A stretch of 27,096 nt of DNA from contig JAFAAP010000223.1 of assembly GCA_023426505.1 (NCBI GenBank), forward strand, positions 1 through 27,096, read 5' to 3'. The notes below the pieces were generated by a model. It saw nothing but the letters and a program-made list of their open reading frames with translations, did no database searches and was not told where the DNA came from. Each line of letters opens with the position of its first letter. Position 1 is the stretch's first letter. Source of the DNA: Pseudomonadota bacterium (GTDB lineage Bacteria; Pseudomonadota; Alphaproteobacteria; Rhizobiales; Beijerinckiaceae). The translations under genes and the position numbers were made by a program. Of the stretch, positions 14,532-22,144 are shown one piece after another.

Positions 14532-15659
14532 CTATTCGGTTCGGAGCCTGACCCGGAAGAAGTCGAAGATCACGCGGACGGTCGCGAGCGTCGGCACCGC
14601 AAGGAGGACGCCGGTGATGCCGGCCAGGGAGCCGCCCGCCAGTACGCCGAGGAAGACGAGAACCGACGGCACCTTGATGGTCTGCGCCTGGATGCGAGGC
14701 GTCAGCACATTGCCCTCCAACTGCTGGATCGCCAGGAACAGGATCCCGGTCAGAACCGCCGCGCTCGACGAGATCGAGAACGCCACCAGCAGGGCCGGGA
14801 TGGCCCCGAGCCAGGCGCCGAGGTAGGGGATGACGGCCGTGATCGATACCCAGGCGCCAAGTGCGAGCGCGTAAGGCACCCCGATCAGAACGAGCCCCAA
14901 GGCCGAGAGGATGCCTTGGATCGCCAGAACCAACCCGAGGCCGCCGAGATAGCGCGACAGGGCATTGCCGAGCGCGTCCCAGAACTCCAGCGCATCGTGC
15001 CGGTAATGCCCCGGCACGCTCGTCAGATAGGCCGCCTTGAACGAGCGCACATTGGCGAGCAGCGAGGCGGCAATGAAGACCACGGCGAACAGGGTGAGCG
15101 CCCAGCTGAAGGTGCCGAAGATGATCCCCACCGTGTGGCCGAGCACGTTGTTGGCGACCGCCCCGAGGCTGTTGCGGAAATCCTCCGTCAGGCGGGCCGC
15201 GACGGCCTCCGGCGTATCCGGCAGCAGGTCCCGCGCGTCGAGGGCCCGCAGCGCCCGAACCAGGTATTGCTCCAGGTTCTGCACCAGGTTGGGCAGGGCG
15301 GCCACGAGTGCGCCGGCCTGGGACACGATCAGGGGCAGGAGGATGTAGGCCACCAGGAGCAGCACGGCGAGCAGGATCAGGAAGGACAGCAGAATGGCGA
15401 TACCGCGCGGAACCACCTCGGTGAACAGATGCACCGGGAACGAAAGCACCAGCGCGACGGCGAAGCCGGCAAGCGCCACCGCTGGCACGATGGGCACCGC
15501 CCACAGGACCAGCGCCAGCAGGGCGGCCAGGCCGAGCAGGATGAGGCGCCATGCCGTGGTGGAGATCAGGATCGGCGTCGGCTTGCGCACCGTCCGCCGC
15601 CGGACAACCCTGCGCTCGCGCAGACGGGTGGGTTCAGGAGGCGGTTTTCTCAATTCCAT
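14532..15659 (-). CDS. AI-2E family transporter (PerM/YdiK-like permease)
   Basis: A 375-aa polytopic inner-membrane protein. It has an N-terminal Arg-rich cytosolic stretch (RLRERRVVRRRTVRKP), about eight helices, and the family hallmarks PHF-like ALGAWVSITAVIPYLGAWLG, FLAIQQLEGNVLTPRI and KVPSVLVFLGVLAGGSLAGI. Known members export small molecules (AI-2) or act as Na+/H+ antiporters, so a functional link with the neighbouring antiporter operon is possible but unproven. The ATG at 15659 is supported by the Lys/Arg-rich N-terminus. It ends at its own terminator. Confidence 0.9.
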   Translation of the reverse strand: MELRKPPPEPTRLRERRVVRRRTVRKPTPILISTTAWRLILLGLAALLALVLWAVPIVPAVALAGFAVALVLSFPVHLFTEVVPRGIAILLSFLILLAVLLLVAYILLPLIVSQAGALVAALPNLVQNLEQYLVRALRALDARDLLPDTPEAVAARLTEDFRNSLGAVANNVLGHTVGIIFGTFSWALTLFAVVFIAASLLANVRSFKAAYLTSVPGHYRHDALEFWDALGNALSRYLGGLGLVLAIQGILSALGLVLIGVPYALALGAWVSITAVIPYLGAWLGAIPALLVAFSISSSAAVLTGILFLAIQQLEGNVLTPRIQAQTIKVPSVLVFLGVLAGGSLAGITGVLLAVPTLATVRVIFDFFRVRLRTE

Positions 15660-16001
15660 CTTAGGCTGGCCTGCGCGCTTGTCCCGTCATCAGCTTCACC
15701 CGAAACTGCGGTTTCAATGTGCCGACCGGCTGTTCAGCCCGGAAGCAAATCCGCGTGGGCGGGCAGCTGATGAGTGCAAGTAGCGAGGGCGTTGCACAGG
15801 CAAGCGGTCCGGGGTTCCCGAGAGCCTCCGGGGCGGTTGCTCCTCCGGCGGCCAGCATGCCGGCTCTCTCCGCTCATTGCCTCGGTCGATCTGGTCTGGT
15901 TCGTGGCGGAACCGTGCTGTTCAGGCTGTGCGGTCTCTCCTGTGAGGGATGCTGAGGCTGCTCGACCGCTGCGATGCTGCGGCTGTCGGGAGCTCCGGTC
16001 G
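15660..16001. other. Gap between DUF2474 gene and AI-2E permease gene
   Basis: No convincing gene. It should hold the promoter of the permease gene on the minus strand and the end of the cyd transcript. A small inverted repeat GAAAC-TGCG-GTTTC lies at 15702-15715, about 45 nt before the permease start. No clear terminator or -35/-10 pair was found. Confidence 0.4.
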
Positions 16002-16124
16002 TCATGTCAGCCAGAACCTGATAACGAGGCCGACGGCTCCGGTCGTGCAGACGCCTGCGGCCCAGAGGCCGCAGAACCACAGCCAGCGACGCAGAGCGGA
16101 GCCCTGTTCGAGTTCGTCGATCAT
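16002..16124 (-). CDS. DUF2474-type cytochrome bd accessory peptide
   Basis: A 40-aa peptide: MIDELEQGSA, then the basic LRRWLWFCGLW, then one membrane helix ending VGLVIRFWLT. Small single-TM DUF2474/CydX-like peptides are commonly encoded right after cydB and stabilise the haem-containing core of the bd oxidase. The ATG overlaps the cydB stop in the order TGATG, so it is co-translated. It is too short for ordinary gene finders. It lacks the MWYF start of E. coli CydX, so DUF2474 is the better name. Confidence 0.75.
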   Translation of the reverse strand: MIDELEQGSALRRWLWFCGLWAAGVCTTGAVGLVIRFWLT

Positions 16125-17131
16125 CAGTGATAGCCCTCGTGCCCGGTCTTGCCGCGGAACACCCAATACGCATATCCCGTGTAGGCGAGGATGATCGGAA
16201 TCAGCACGCTCGCGCCGACCAGCATGAACTGGAGACTGGCATGCGGCGCCGCGGCCTCATGGATGGTGACGGCGTTCGGCACCACGTGCGGGAACATGCT
16301 GATGCCCAGCCCGAGCAGGCAGAGGGCGAACAGCGCCAGCGTCAGCAGAAACGGCCAATACTCCCAGCGCCGCACCAGGGCCACCAGCAGCGTTCCCGAG
16401 CAGAGGCCGACCAGCAGCGGCACCTGCGCGGTGAACAGCACCTGCGGCCAGGCGAACCAGCGCTCGTAATAGGCGCCGCTGAGAAACGGCGTCGCCGCGC
16501 TCACGAGGCCGATGCAGGCAATCAGACCGATTGCCAGCTTGCCGGCGAGGCGGAAGCTGTGGTCCTGCACGGCGCCTTCGGTCTTCATCACCAGCCAGGT
16601 CGCACCGAGAAGAGCGTAGCCCACCACGAGGCTGATCCCGACCAGCAGGCTGAAGGGCGTGAGCCAGTCCCACCAGCCCCCCGCATAGGAACGTCCCTCC
16701 ACCACGATGCCCTGAAGGAGCGCGCCGAGGGTGATGCCCTGCGCGAGCGTCGCCACGACCGAGCCTGTCGTGAAAGCGACGTCCCAGTAGCGACGGTGAC
16801 CGGGATCGCGCCAGCGGAACTCGAACGCCACGCCGCGGAAGATCAGCGCCAGCACCATGGCGATGATCGGTGCGTAAAGGGCCGGCAGGATGATCGCGTA
16901 GGCAAGCGGGAAGGCCGCCATCAGGCCGCCGCCGCCCAGCACCAGCCAGGTCTCGTTGCCGTCCCAGACCGGTGCGACCGAGTTCATGGCGCTGTCGCGT
17001 TCCGGGCCCGGCGCGAAGAACGGAAACAGGATGCCGATGCCGAGGTCGAAGCCGTCCATCACGACATAGGCGAAGACGGCAAACGCGATGACGAAGGCCC
17101 AGAGGGTGGGAAGGTCCAAGAAAGCCGCCAT
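16124..17131 (-). CDS. cydB: Cytochrome bd-type (CIO-like) quinol oxidase subunit II
   Basis: 335 aa, CydB family, about eight to nine helices. The N-terminal VMDGFDLGIGILFPFFA and NSVAPVWDGNETWLVLGGGG are the diagnostic motifs; the mid-region ALIFRGVAFEFRWRD carries the conserved Arg residues, and the C-terminus is YTGYAYWVFRGKTGHEGYH. It forms the heterodimer with CydA in the inner membrane and reduces O2 with quinol without pumping protons. It starts 3 nt after the cydA stop. As in CIO, it has a compact length (E. coli CydB is 379). Confidence 0.96.
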   Translation of the reverse strand: MAAFLDLPTLWAFVIAFAVFAYVVMDGFDLGIGILFPFFAPGPERDSAMNSVAPVWDGNETWLVLGGGGLMAAFPLAYAIILPALYAPIIAMVLALIFRGVAFEFRWRDPGHRRYWDVAFTTGSVVATLAQGITLGALLQGIVVEGRSYAGGWWDWLTPFSLLVGISLVVGYALLGATWLVMKTEGAVQDHSFRLAGKLAIGLIACIGLVSAATPFLSGAYYERWFAWPQVLFTAQVPLLVGLCSGTLLVALVRRWEYWPFLLTLALFALCLLGLGISMFPHVVPNAVTIHEAAAPHASLQFMLVGASVLIPIILAYTGYAYWVFRGKTGHEGYH

Positions 17132-17134
17132 GGT

Positions 17135-18559
17135 TCAAGCCTCCACCCCTAAGGTGCGGGCCGGATCGACCGATGGAGCCGGGGTGATGCCGGCGGTGCG
17201 GATAGGATGATCGGGCCCCGCCCGGGGGCCTGTCTCGCCCCGATGAGGCGGCTTGCCCATGAGCTTGAGGATGTACACGGTGCCCGCTCCGAATACGATG
17301 AAGTACACGACGATGAAGGTCAGCAGCGAGGCCGCCACGGCCGGGGCTTCGAGCGGCGAGGCCGAGGCTGCGGTCTTGAGCAGGCCGTAGACGGTGAAGG
17401 GCTGCCTGCCGACCTCCGTGGTGACCCAGCCGGCAATGACGGCAATGAAGCCCGATGGTCCCATCGCGAGCGCCAGCTGGTGCAGCGGGCGCCATTCGTA
17501 GAGCTTGCCGCGCCACCGGGCGAGGAGGCTGAATGCCCCGAGAGCCAGCATCGCGAAGCCCAGGCCGACCATGATGCGGAACGACCAGAACACCACCGGC
17601 ACGTAGGGCCAGTTCGCGCGCTCGACCGTGTCGAGCCCGTCCATGGGCGCGTCGAGGTCGTGCTTGAGGATGAGCGACGACGCCTTCGGGATCGCGATGG
17701 CGTTGCGCACCGTGCCGGCCTCCTGATCGGGGATGCCGAACAGGATCAGCGGCGCGCCGTCCGGATGACTCTCGAAATGCCCCTCCATGGCCATGACCTT
17801 GGCTGGCTGGTGCTCCAGTGTGTTGAGGCCATGCATGTCGCCGGCGAGGATCTGGAGCGGGGCGACGAGCGAAATCATGCCCATCGCCATCGAGAACATC
17901 ACCCGTGCACCCTTGTTGGTGCGCTCGCGCAGGAGATGCCATGCACCGACGCCCCCGACCACGAGGGCGGTGGTGAGATAGGCAGCAAGCACCGTATGGA
18001 CGAGGCGATAGGGGAAGGACGGATTGAAGATGATCGCCCACCAGTCCTCCGGCACGAACTGTCCGGCCTCGTTGATGCCATAGCCGACCGGGGTTTGCAT
18101 CCAGGAGTTGGCGGAGAGGATCCAGAAGGCCGAGATGAAGGTGCCGATGGCGACCGCGAGGGTCGCGGCGAAGTGCAGCTTCCGACCGACCCGGCCCATG
18201 CCGAACAGCATGATGCCGAGGAAGCCGGCCTCCAGGAAGAAGGCGGTCATGACCTCGTAGGCCATCAGCGGCCCGATGACGGGTCCGGCCTTGTCGGAGA
18301 ACACCGCCCAGTTGGTGCCGAACTGGTAGGACATGACGATGCCCGAGACCACGCCCATGGCAAAGGCCAGGGCGAAGATCTTGAGCCAGTACCTGAACAG
18401 GTTGAGGTAGACCTCGCGCCCGGTCCACAGCCACAGTCCTTCCAGCACGGCGAGATAGCTCGCCAGCCCGATGGAGAAAGACGGGAAGATGAAATGGAAG
18501 GAGACCGTGAACGCGAACTGGAAACGCGCCAGGAGAAGCGCGTCGAACTGGTCGAACAT
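17135..18559 (-). CDS. cydA: Cytochrome bd-type (CIO-like) quinol oxidase subunit I
   Basis: 474 aa. It binds haems b558, b595 and d. His22 in FTVSFHFIFPSFSIGL matches E. coli His19; RLVHTVLAAYLTT holds the His186 ligand and SFRIMVGLGF the Met393 ligand. The loop between helices VI and VII (roughly residues 240-330) is short, placing it with the short-Q-loop, CIO-type branch rather than E. coli CydA (522 aa). GRQPFTVYGLLKT replaces the usual GRQPW. The start at 18559 has AAGGA upstream and lies 2 nt after the gbsR-like stop. Likely role: cyanide-tolerant, low-oxygen or stress respiration. Confidence 0.95.
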   Translation of the reverse strand: MFDQFDALLLARFQFAFTVSFHFIFPSFSIGLASYLAVLEGLWLWTGREVYLNLFRYWLKIFALAFAMGVVSGIVMSYQFGTNWAVFSDKAGPVIGPLMAYEVMTAFFLEAGFLGIMLFGMGRVGRKLHFAATLAVAIGTFISAFWILSANSWMQTPVGYGINEAGQFVPEDWWAIIFNPSFPYRLVHTVLAAYLTTALVVGGVGAWHLLRERTNKGARVMFSMAMGMISLVAPLQILAGDMHGLNTLEHQPAKVMAMEGHFESHPDGAPLILFGIPDQEAGTVRNAIAIPKASSLILKHDLDAPMDGLDTVERANWPYVPVVFWSFRIMVGLGFAMLALGAFSLLARWRGKLYEWRPLHQLALAMGPSGFIAVIAGWVTTEVGRQPFTVYGLLKTAASASPLEAPAVAASLLTFIVVYFIVFGAGTVYILKLMGKPPHRGETGPRAGPDHPIRTAGITPAPSVDPARTLGVEA

Positions 18560-18561
18560 TT

Positions 18562-19146
18562 CTACTTTTCCTTGACGTCGGCGCGGCGGCTCTTCTTCGA
18601 CCCCGGAACGACGAAGAGGCGGTCCTTCATCTCCAGGATCTTCTGCACCTTCGAGCCCAGGGTCAGGAGTTGGACGAGGCGCTCGGTGTCGAGCCGCTGT
18701 ACGTCGGCGTACCAACCGGTGAGAAGCTCAAAAAGGTCGTGCATCTCGCGCATGCGCTCCTGGGCATGGCGCTCCTCGGCGCTCGCGGGCTCCTGCATGA
18801 GCACCTCGCGCAGGAGGGTCATGGTCGGATCGATCTCCCGTTTCTTGCGCTCTTCGACCAGCGTGCGGACGATCTGCCAGATGTCGTCCGGGGTCGAGAA
18901 GTAGTCGCGCCGGTCGCCCGGCTTGTGCTGGAGCCGGACCAGGTTCCAGGCCTGGAGCTCCTTGAGGCCTATGCTGACGTTGGAGCGGGAGACGCCAAGC
19001 CGCTCGACGATGTCCTCGGCGTTCAGCGGCTCCTTCGAGAGGTACAGCAGGGCGTAGATCTGGCCCACGGTGCGGTTGATGCCCCAGCGGGAGCCCATCT
19101 CGCCGAAATGCAGCACGAAGGTTTGAACGAGGGGAGGGAGATTCAT
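18562..19146 (-). CDS. GbsR/MarR-family transcriptional regulator
   Basis: 194 aa. The winged helix at about 24-90 reads GRTVGQIYALLYLSKEPLNA-like, with EDIVERLGVSRSNVSIGLKELQAW as recognition region, then the wing KPGDRRDYFST. The C-terminal helices with many Glu/Arg residues probably form the dimer interface. GbsR-type proteins are usually repressors that sense a small ligand. It is the first gene of the cyd operon (2 nt from cydA), and a perfect palindrome (19159-19178) sits over its promoter just upstream of the start, so it most likely represses itself and cydAB. The ligand is unknown. Confidence 0.88.
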   Translation of the reverse strand: MNLPPLVQTFVLHFGEMGSRWGINRTVGQIYALLYLSKEPLNAEDIVERLGVSRSNVSIGLKELQAWNLVRLQHKPGDRRDYFSTPDDIWQIVRTLVEERKKREIDPTMTLLREVLMQEPASAEERHAQERMREMHDLFELLTGWYADVQRLDTERLVQLLTLGSKVQKILEMKDRLFVVPGSKKSRRADVKEK

Positions 19147-19158
19147 GACGATTCCGAA

Positions 19159-19178
19159 ATTTCAGAATTTTCTGAAAT
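19159..19178. promoter_or_regulatory. Palindromic operator of the gbsR-cyd operon
   Basis: ATTTCAGAA-TT-TTCTGAAAT, a perfect 9-bp inverted repeat with a 2-bp centre, in an otherwise GC-rich window. A related half-site TTCCGAAAT adjoins it (19152-19160). It overlaps the predicted -10 and start point, 13 nt before the regulator's ATG. It is the best candidate operator for the encoded GbsR/MarR protein. Confidence 0.65.
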
Positions 19179-19204
19179 ATTGGATGTGAGTTGACCTAAG
19201 TCAA
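19176..19204 (-). promoter_or_regulatory. gbsR-cydAB promoter
   Basis: On the minus strand: TTGACT (19204-19199), 17-nt spacer, AATATT (19181-19176); 5/6 and 4/6 matches to the sigma-70 consensus. Transcription would start near 19169, giving a leader of about 22 nt. The -35 is part of the FNR/FixK-type box and the -10 overlaps the palindromic operator. Confidence 0.6.
19191..19204. promoter_or_regulatory. FNR/FixK-type box upstream of gbsR-cydAB
   Basis: TTGAC-CTAA-GTCAA, a perfect dyad fitting TTGA-N6-TCAA, the site bound by FNR, FnrN, FixK and Dnr proteins in alphaproteobacteria. It overlaps the -35 of the predicted promoter. It agrees with the oxygen-related job of cytochrome bd. Its centre is about 28 nt from the predicted start, nearer than the usual -41.5 activating position, so activation versus repression is open. 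Confidence 0.6.
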
Positions 19205-19394
19205 GGCGGCTCGGCCAACCGCGTTGCGTCAAGCCTTCAAGGACAAAATGCCTCGCCCGGGCGAAGGGCCGGTTCGGCGGCTCACTGGCTATGTGTACGG
19301 GAGGATGCGGACAAGCCTCTCGCGGCATCGTTCTCCATGGAACCGGGCGCGTTCGGCGAACCGCCGTACGAGCGAAGTCGATCGGACCATTGGC

Positions 19395-20102
19395 CTAGTC
19401 GACTGCGTCGTGGACCATGATGGCTCTGATGGCGCTCAGGTGGTCGAACATGATCTGCCGTGCTGCCTCCGGGTTCCTCCCCGCGATAGCATCGACGATG
19501 CCTAAGTGCATGCGCCCCTGCTGCGCCGCATACTCCTTCTTGCGGGCCCGGCGAAAGGCGAGGTCGTGCTGCCGCTGCCAGCGGGCGCGGCCGCGCACCG
19601 AAGACAGGACATCCAGGAAGGCGATCAGCAGAGGATTGCCGGTGATCCGGGCAATCCCTTTGTGGAAGGCATCGTCCGCCTGCTCGTAGGATTGCCAGTC
19701 GGGCGCCTCGCTGCTCCGGAGCGCATGGCCGCGAAGGAGGGCGATCTCGTCGGGGGTCGCACGCAGCGCAGCCTCGCCTGCGATGGGCGGCTCGATCAGG
19801 AGCCGGGCGTCGAGCACGTCGGCCGGAGAGGCCATCTCGGCGAGCACGGACGGCCGGATCGGCTCATGGGTCGGGCGCGGTCCCACGAAGGTGCCCTGGC
19901 CCACGTGTCGCCAAATCAATCCTTCCTTCTCCAGCACATCGAGCCCCGCCCGAAGGGTCTCGCGGCTGCAGCCGATCTTCGGCGCCAAAATCCGCTCCGG
20001 TTCCAGCTTGTCCTGCGGCCCGTATGCCCGCTGCCGCAGATGAGCACGAAGCCGCCGGGTGGCCTCGTCTGTCGTCAGGCGTGTGCTCGTCACAGCGTCC
20101 AT
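19395..20102 (-). CDS. FadR-subfamily GntR transcriptional regulator
   Basis: 235 aa. The N-terminal winged helix (about 12-75) reads KLEPERILAPKIGCSRETLR with the GTFV wing end. The C-terminal FCD domain (about 95-225) has DARLLIEPPIAGEAALR, DDAFHKGIARITGN, MHLGIVDAI and FDHLSAIRA, whose Asp and three His residues are the usual metal and ligand pocket. FCD regulators sense small carboxylates or amino acids. It is divergent from the small membrane protein/DUF1275/SBF-transporter genes, its likely targets. Direct repeats overlap its start codon region. Confidence 0.88.
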   Translation of the reverse strand: MDAVTSTRLTTDEATRRLRAHLRQRAYGPQDKLEPERILAPKIGCSRETLRAGLDVLEKEGLIWRHVGQGTFVGPRPTHEPIRPSVLAEMASPADVLDARLLIEPPIAGEAALRATPDEIALLRGHALRSSEAPDWQSYEQADDAFHKGIARITGNPLLIAFLDVLSSVRGRARWQRQHDLAFRRARKKEYAAQQGRMHLGIVDAIAGRNPEAARQIMFDHLSAIRAIMVHDAVD

Positions 20103-20122
20103 ACCAATTTTTAGACCAATTT
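20103..20122. promoter_or_regulatory. Direct repeats, candidate GntR operator
   Basis: ACCAATTT occurs twice, at 20103-20110 and 20115-20122 (12-bp period), immediately before the GntR start and in the divergent intergenic region. The TTGGT/ACCAA element resembles half-sites of FadR/VanR-type GntR operators, but the arrangement is direct rather than palindromic. Confidence 0.4.
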
Positions 20123-20196
20123 CGATCCGGCCTATGTATCAGGTCCGGCTCCGGCACGAAAGCCAGGATGGGCCGGACGAGCAGAGGGGATGCCTG

Positions 20197-20349
20197 ATGA
20201 TAGCCATGATCGCCGACCGGTTTTTTGGACATGAGCCAACCCATGACCCGGCTGTCCGCATGGGCCGCCTGATCGGCACCCTCCTGGGTCTATCGATCTA
20301 TCCGATGTTCGTCTGGATCATCATCGATAGCCTCTTCCGCGTCCTGTGA
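20197..20349 (+). CDS. Small membrane protein, 50 aa
   Basis: MIAMIADRFFGHEPTHDPAV followed by one membrane helix (about 23-47, GRLIGTLLGLSIYPMFVWII). Start at 20197 has GAGGGG (20183-20188) at 8-nt spacing. No family is recognised. It ends 3 nt before the GTG of the DUF1275 gene, so the two form one transcript. It is probably a partner or leader peptide of the membrane protein, by position only. Confidence 0.55.
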   Translation: MIAMIADRFFGHEPTHDPAVRMGRLIGTLLGLSIYPMFVWIIIDSLFRVL

Positions 20350-20352
20350 GCC

Positions 20353-21135
20353 GTGACCGGGTCGGAGGCGAAATCCTCAGGTGGCTTGGATCCCGGGGAG
20401 CAGGTCACAACGGGCCTGCTCACCCAGGTGGTCTTGGGCGGGTTGCTGACGACGGTGGCCGGCTTTGTCGACGCCATCGGATATCTTGGGCTCGGCGGAT
20501 TGTTCGCCTCCTTCATGAGCGGCGCCAGCGTGTCGCTCGGGGTCGGACTTGGGGACGGCCATTGGGGTGCAGTCCTGCAGGGCCTGGTCATGATCGCCTC
20601 GTTCGTGGGCGGGGTCACGCTGGGCACGCTTCTGACCAAAGGTACGGGAAAATGGGCCATTCCAGCCGTCCTGATGCTGGAGGCCCTCTTCCTGGCGGGG
20701 GCGGCTCTGCTGGCCAGTGCCGGATGGACCATCTCCACCTTGATCCTGCCGGTCGTGGCCGCCATGGGCGTGCAGAACACGGCCCTGCCGCCGGTGAACG
20801 GAGTGCGGTTAGGCGTGACGTTCATCACCGGCACGTTGGTAAGTCTGGGACAGGCATTGGGATGCACCCTTCTCGGCGCGGCGGGGCCTCGCCGCCTGGC
20901 CGCCCATACCCTGGTGTGGGGTGCGCTCGTGGCAGGGGCCGCGGCCGGCGCGACCCTGCATGCTGCTTTCGGCCTCCTGGTCTTGATTGTGCCGGCCGCA
21001 TTGGTCGCCGGTCTCGCGATGCTCAGCGCAGTGCACCTCTTGGCGAGGACGAAGCTTCATGCGGCAGGCATCCGGGGACGCCGTCTCCATGGCGATCCCA
21101 CACCGGATCAGCCCCCGGTGCGGCCGTATTGCTGA
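20353..21135 (+). CDS. DUF1275 (YoaK-like) membrane protein
   Basis: 260 aa, five to six membrane helices rich in Gly/Ala. The family patterns are TVAGFVDAIGYLGLGGLFASFMSGASVSLGVGL-type N-terminus (VDA-G...F.SF.SGN-like), GVQNTALPPVNGVRLGVTFITGT in the middle, and a Leu/Ala-rich end. DUF1275 proteins have no established function. GTG start at 20353 follows the 50-aa gene by 3 nt. The gene product may belong with the SBF-like transporter that follows 43 nt later on the same strand. Confidence 0.85.
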   Translation: MTGSEAKSSGGLDPGEQVTTGLLTQVVLGGLLTTVAGFVDAIGYLGLGGLFASFMSGASVSLGVGLGDGHWGAVLQGLVMIASFVGGVTLGTLLTKGTGKWAIPAVLMLEALFLAGAALLASAGWTISTLILPVVAAMGVQNTALPPVNGVRLGVTFITGTLVSLGQALGCTLLGAAGPRRLAAHTLVWGALVAGAAAGATLHAAFGLLVLIVPAALVAGLAMLSAVHLLARTKLHAAGIRGRRLHGDPTPDQPPVRPYC

Positions 21136-21178
21136 GCGTCCCCGTCAGCAGGTCTCCACATCACAGAAGGAACAGGCC

Positions 21179-22144
21179 ATGCATAAGATTGATCCGTTTC
21201 TCCTGCTGATCATGGCGGCCGTCGCCATGGCCAGCGTCCTCCCGGCACACGGCGCTGGCGCTGAGGTTCTCGACACATTGGGCGTGCTCGGCATCGCGCT
21301 GCTGTTCTTCGTGCATGGCGCAGCCCTTCCGCGGGAGGTGGTGATCGAAGGCTTCGTCCAATGGCGGCTGCATCTCTTCATCTTCGCGATAACCTTCGGG
21401 GTGTTCCCGCTGGCCGTGCTGCCGTTCGGCGTGCTGCCGTCGGCGTGGATGCCGGCGGAGCTGCTGCTGGGCTTCCTCTACCTGGCGGCGCTGCCCTCGG
21501 CGGTGTCGTCCTCCATTGCCTTCACGGCCATGGCCAAGGGCAACGTGCCGGCCGCCATCTGCAGCTCGGCCGCCTCGAACGTCTTTGGCCTGCTGCTGAC
21601 GCCTGTGCTGCTGTCGCTGCTCACCTGGACGTCGGTCGACGGCGGCTTCGATCTCACCAAGGCTCTCGGTGACGTGGTGCTCCAGCTTCTGGTCCCGTTC
21701 GCAGCCGGGCAGGTGGCCCGCCCCGGCCTGGCCGGCATCATGGCCCGACACGAGCGCCGGATCGGCCAACTCGACCAGGGTGTAATCCTGCTGATCGTCT
21801 ATGCGGCGTTCTCGCAGTCGGTGGTCGATGGTCTCTGGTCCCGGCTCCCGCCAGCCAGCGTGGCGCTCACTGCGTTGCTGTGCCTGATGCTGCTGACGGT
21901 CGTGCTGGTCGCCACCGCTCTCATCGCCCGCCGGTTCGGCTTCTCGCGGGGTGACGAGATCGCTGCGGTGTTCTGCGGCTCGAAGAAGAGCCTCGCGTCA
22001 GGCCTGCCGCTGGCCAAGGTGCTGTTCGCCACCGCGCCCGGCTTCGGCATGATCGTGCTGCCGATCATGTTCTACAACCAGATCCAGATCCTCGTGGGAG
22101 CGGTGCTCGCCCGTCGCTACGCCCGGGACGGGGTCAATCCCTGA
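21179..22144 (+). CDS. SBF-like (YfeH-type) bile acid:sodium symporter family transporter
   Basis: 321 aa with about ten helices, the Pfam SBF_like family. Signature parts are LFFVHGAALPREVVIEGFVQ-type N-terminus, LPSAVSSSIAFTAMAKGNVP and SSAASNVFGLLLTPVLL (with the unwound crossing region), and CGSKKSLASGLPLAKVLF. Related transporters move organic anions or amino acid-like substrates coupled to Na+ or H+; the substrate here is unknown. The ATG at 21179 has GAAGGA upstream. The stop directly abuts the convergent nadE stop in TGATCA. Confidence 0.9.
   Translation: MHKIDPFLLLIMAAVAMASVLPAHGAGAEVLDTLGVLGIALLFFVHGAALPREVVIEGFVQWRLHLFIFAITFGVFPLAVLPFGVLPSAWMPAELLLGFLYLAALPSAVSSSIAFTAMAKGNVPAAICSSAASNVFGLLLTPVLLSLLTWTSVDGGFDLTKALGDVVLQLLVPFAAGQVARPGLAGIMARHERRIGQLDQGVILLIVYAAFSQSVVDGLWSRLPPASVALTALLCLMLLTVVLVATALIARRFGFSRGDEIAAVFCGSKKSLASGLPLAKVLFATAPGFGMIVLPIMFYNQIQILVGAVLARRYARDGVNP

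Noticed and set aside
16257..18904. Long open frames overlapping cydA/cydB on both strands (up to 725 codons)
   Set aside because: Shadows of cydA, cydB and gbsR in other frames; Arg/His/Gly-rich and without motifs, while the chosen frames carry catalytic residues.
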